Below are positions 62,760-64,000 of a DNA stretch of 64,000 bases, piece after piece. Numbering within the stretch: position 1 is the first letter of the stretch; each line of letters starts with the position of its first letter. This DNA is from an uncultured Dorea sp. (GTDB taxonomy: Bacteria; Bacillota; Clostridia; Lachnospirales; Lachnospiraceae), in assembly GCA_900550865.1 (NCBI GenBank), contig URTM01000002.1, forward strand, positions 1-64,000, in the 5' to 3' direction. Both the position numbers and the translations under genes were made by a program. The notes beneath the pieces were generated by a model. That model did not search any database and was not told the DNA's origin. It worked only from the letters and a program-made list of their open reading frames with translations.

Positions 62760-62814
62760 AATATCCTCTCCCGTTTCTGGTTATTTATCACAATCTATTC
62801 GCAGGAATTTTCTT

Positions 62815-64000
62815 TTATGCTATTATCGCATTCAATTCCTGATACAACCTCTTCGCATAACTGTCGGTCATTCCGCAGATATAATCCGTGACCAGCAGAA
62901 GTCTCAGATACAGCCGGTAAATGTCTGACTGCCCCTCCGCATGATAACGGTATGCCTTTTTATAATTGTTGGAAATAAATGAGATCAGTCTTTCTTCTAT
63001 GGAATTCAGCTTCTGTTCCGGATCATCGTATTTGATCGCCGCACCCATAAAACGGTCCATCAGATTGTCAAGCATCACAGCTTCTTTTACTTCCATCCGG
63101 TAGATCGTCTCCGACTGAAATACACATTTACATGCAATCTCTCCAAGTAATTTTACAAGTCTTTCTGCCTGTGTATCTGCAAATAAATCTGACTTGTATG
63201 TTCCGTTCATGATCTCTTCATAATGCGACGTAAATCCAGATGTCGCACATCCGATCAGAAATCCCTGTGCTTTTACGATCCAGTTTTTCACTGCATAATC
63301 TCCCGGATTATCCACACCGTTTTTCTTTGCACGCTCATATAATTCTACCAGTTTATCTGCCGGTCGGAACCATTTCCATTCTTCCTGTTCTTTATCTGCA
63401 AACTTCTTTTCCCGGTTCTGAAGCTTCCGCAGTTCATCCCGCAGACTATGATAAGTAACGAATCCTTTTACAAATGCATCTTCGATATCTGCAGTCTTAT
63501 ATGCAATATCATCTGCCGCCTCCAGAATAAATGTCAGCGGATGCCGGCAATTTCCCGCTCCCGTCTCCGTCACGATATCTTCAAACAACTCACGGTCTGC
63601 ATAATAATATCCCATCTTTTTCTCCCGGATATCCCCCGACTCCGGCCGGATCTGTGTCGATGCCACCGGATATTTTATAATCGTGTTCAAAAGTGCATAT
63701 GTCAGATTCATTCCATTCTCGTCTACCAGAAAATGCAATTTACTCACCAGCCTGAGTGCCTGTGCATTTCCTTCAAAATGATAAAAATCTTCCCGCATCT
63801 GTGGTTCCAGCAGTTCTTCTATCGGCGTTCCGTGATACTTTAACACCGGAAGATTCCGTTCAAACCATTCCCGGATTGCCGACTCCCCGTAATGCCCGAA
63901 CGGAGGATTCCCAATATCATGAATCAATCCCGCACACTGAAGGATATTGCAGATGTCTTCTTTCATCCCCGGAGTGAAACTGGAGTCTTTCTTATGTACC
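62815..64000 (-). CDS. dgt: Deoxyguanosinetriphosphate triphosphohydrolase-like protein (5' end cut)
   Basis: HD-domain enzyme that hydrolyses dGTP to deoxyguanosine and triphosphate. The frame is open to the window edge; the sequence before MKEDICNILQ reads in frame (KKDSSFTPG), so the true start is outside. HD motif GLIHDIGNPPFGHYGE near the visible start, EAADDIAYKTADIEDAF in the middle, and a helical C-terminal half. About 395 residues are visible. Long Dgt proteins of this type occur in enterobacteria and Firmicutes. Confidence 0.92.
   Translation of the reverse strand, partial: VHKKDSSFTPGMKEDICNILQCAGLIHDIGNPPFGHYGESAIREWFERNLPVLKYHGTPIEELLEPQMREDFYHFEGNAQALRLVSKLHFLVDENGMNLTYALLNTIIKYPVASTQIRPESGDIREKKMGYYYADRELFEDIVTETGAGNCRHPLTFILEAADDIAYKTADIEDAFVKGFVTYHSLRDELRKLQNREKKFADKEQEEWKWFRPADKLVELYERAKKNGVDNPGDYAVKNWIVKAQGFLIGCATSGFTSHYEEIMNGTYKSDLFADTQAERLVKLLGEIACKCVFQSETIYRMEVKEAVMLDNLMDRFMGAAIKYDDPEQKLNSIEERLISFISNNYKKAYRYHAEGQSDIYRLYLRLLLVTDYICGMTDSYAKRLYQELNAIIA

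Overview
The window reads as chromosomal DNA of an anaerobic, low-to-mid GC Firmicute, most likely a gut Lachnospiraceae (Blautia/Dorea/Mediterraneibacter type). Supporting signs are strong GGAGG ribosome sites, an S-box riboswitch before metK, a large clostridial SRP RNA, a V-type ATPase operon, a LysRS with a C-terminal extension, and several small proteins of types I associate with this family. Almost every gene is on the minus strand. The exceptions are one XRE regulator, one AraC regulator and the SRP RNA. This is inference from gene content; no taxonomic search was possible.

Layout. 1-9097: housekeeping genes (lysS, greA, dusB, coaX, a small acidic protein, birA, argF, an SPFH/NfeD pair and a SpoU-type rRNA methyltransferase). 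9335-24064: an accessory cell-surface locus. Its transcription order is an O-antigen-ligase-like membrane protein, a wall-anchored scaffold with an N-terminal cohesin and eight Big_2 Ig-like domains, a membrane-anchored single-cohesin protein, and three secreted proteins that each end in a dockerin (an RCC1-like propeller protein, a transglutaminase-like protein and a giant BspA-type leucine-rich-repeat protein). The locus has a consensus promoter (TTGACA-N18-TATAAT), two internal terminator-like hairpins and a final terminator. A divergent XRE-type regulator (24319) faces it.

24736-30571: a histidine kinase/response regulator pair, metK with its SAM-I riboswitch, murA and a shikimate-kinase-like protein. 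30695-35540: small hypotheticals, a decayed Rpn-type transposase end, and a PadR-HAAS-permease-ATPase ABC module. 35737-44486: a nine-gene V-type ATPase operon whose K subunit keeps the full Na+-site signature. 44829-51067: trmL, then a rhamnosidase-like hydrolase with two sugar transporters under a divergent AraC regulator.

51168-64000: trxB, a DXS-like transketolase behind a MerR regulator with a classical 19-bp-spacer promoter, a 197-bp IS66-type MITE with perfect ends and target duplication, an aminotransferase/Lrp/AIR-synthase-like operon, a 33-residue membrane peptide, nth, a cobalamin-binding radical SAM protein, the SRP RNA, tadA, a protein with an acidic 12-residue repeat insert, and the 3' part of a dGTPase gene cut by the window end.

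The most interesting unit is the cohesin-dockerin locus. It carries matched anchoring and docking modules but no glycoside hydrolase. It appears to build a non-cellulosomal surface assembly of an adhesin, a transglutaminase/protease-fold protein and a propeller protein on two differently anchored scaffolds.
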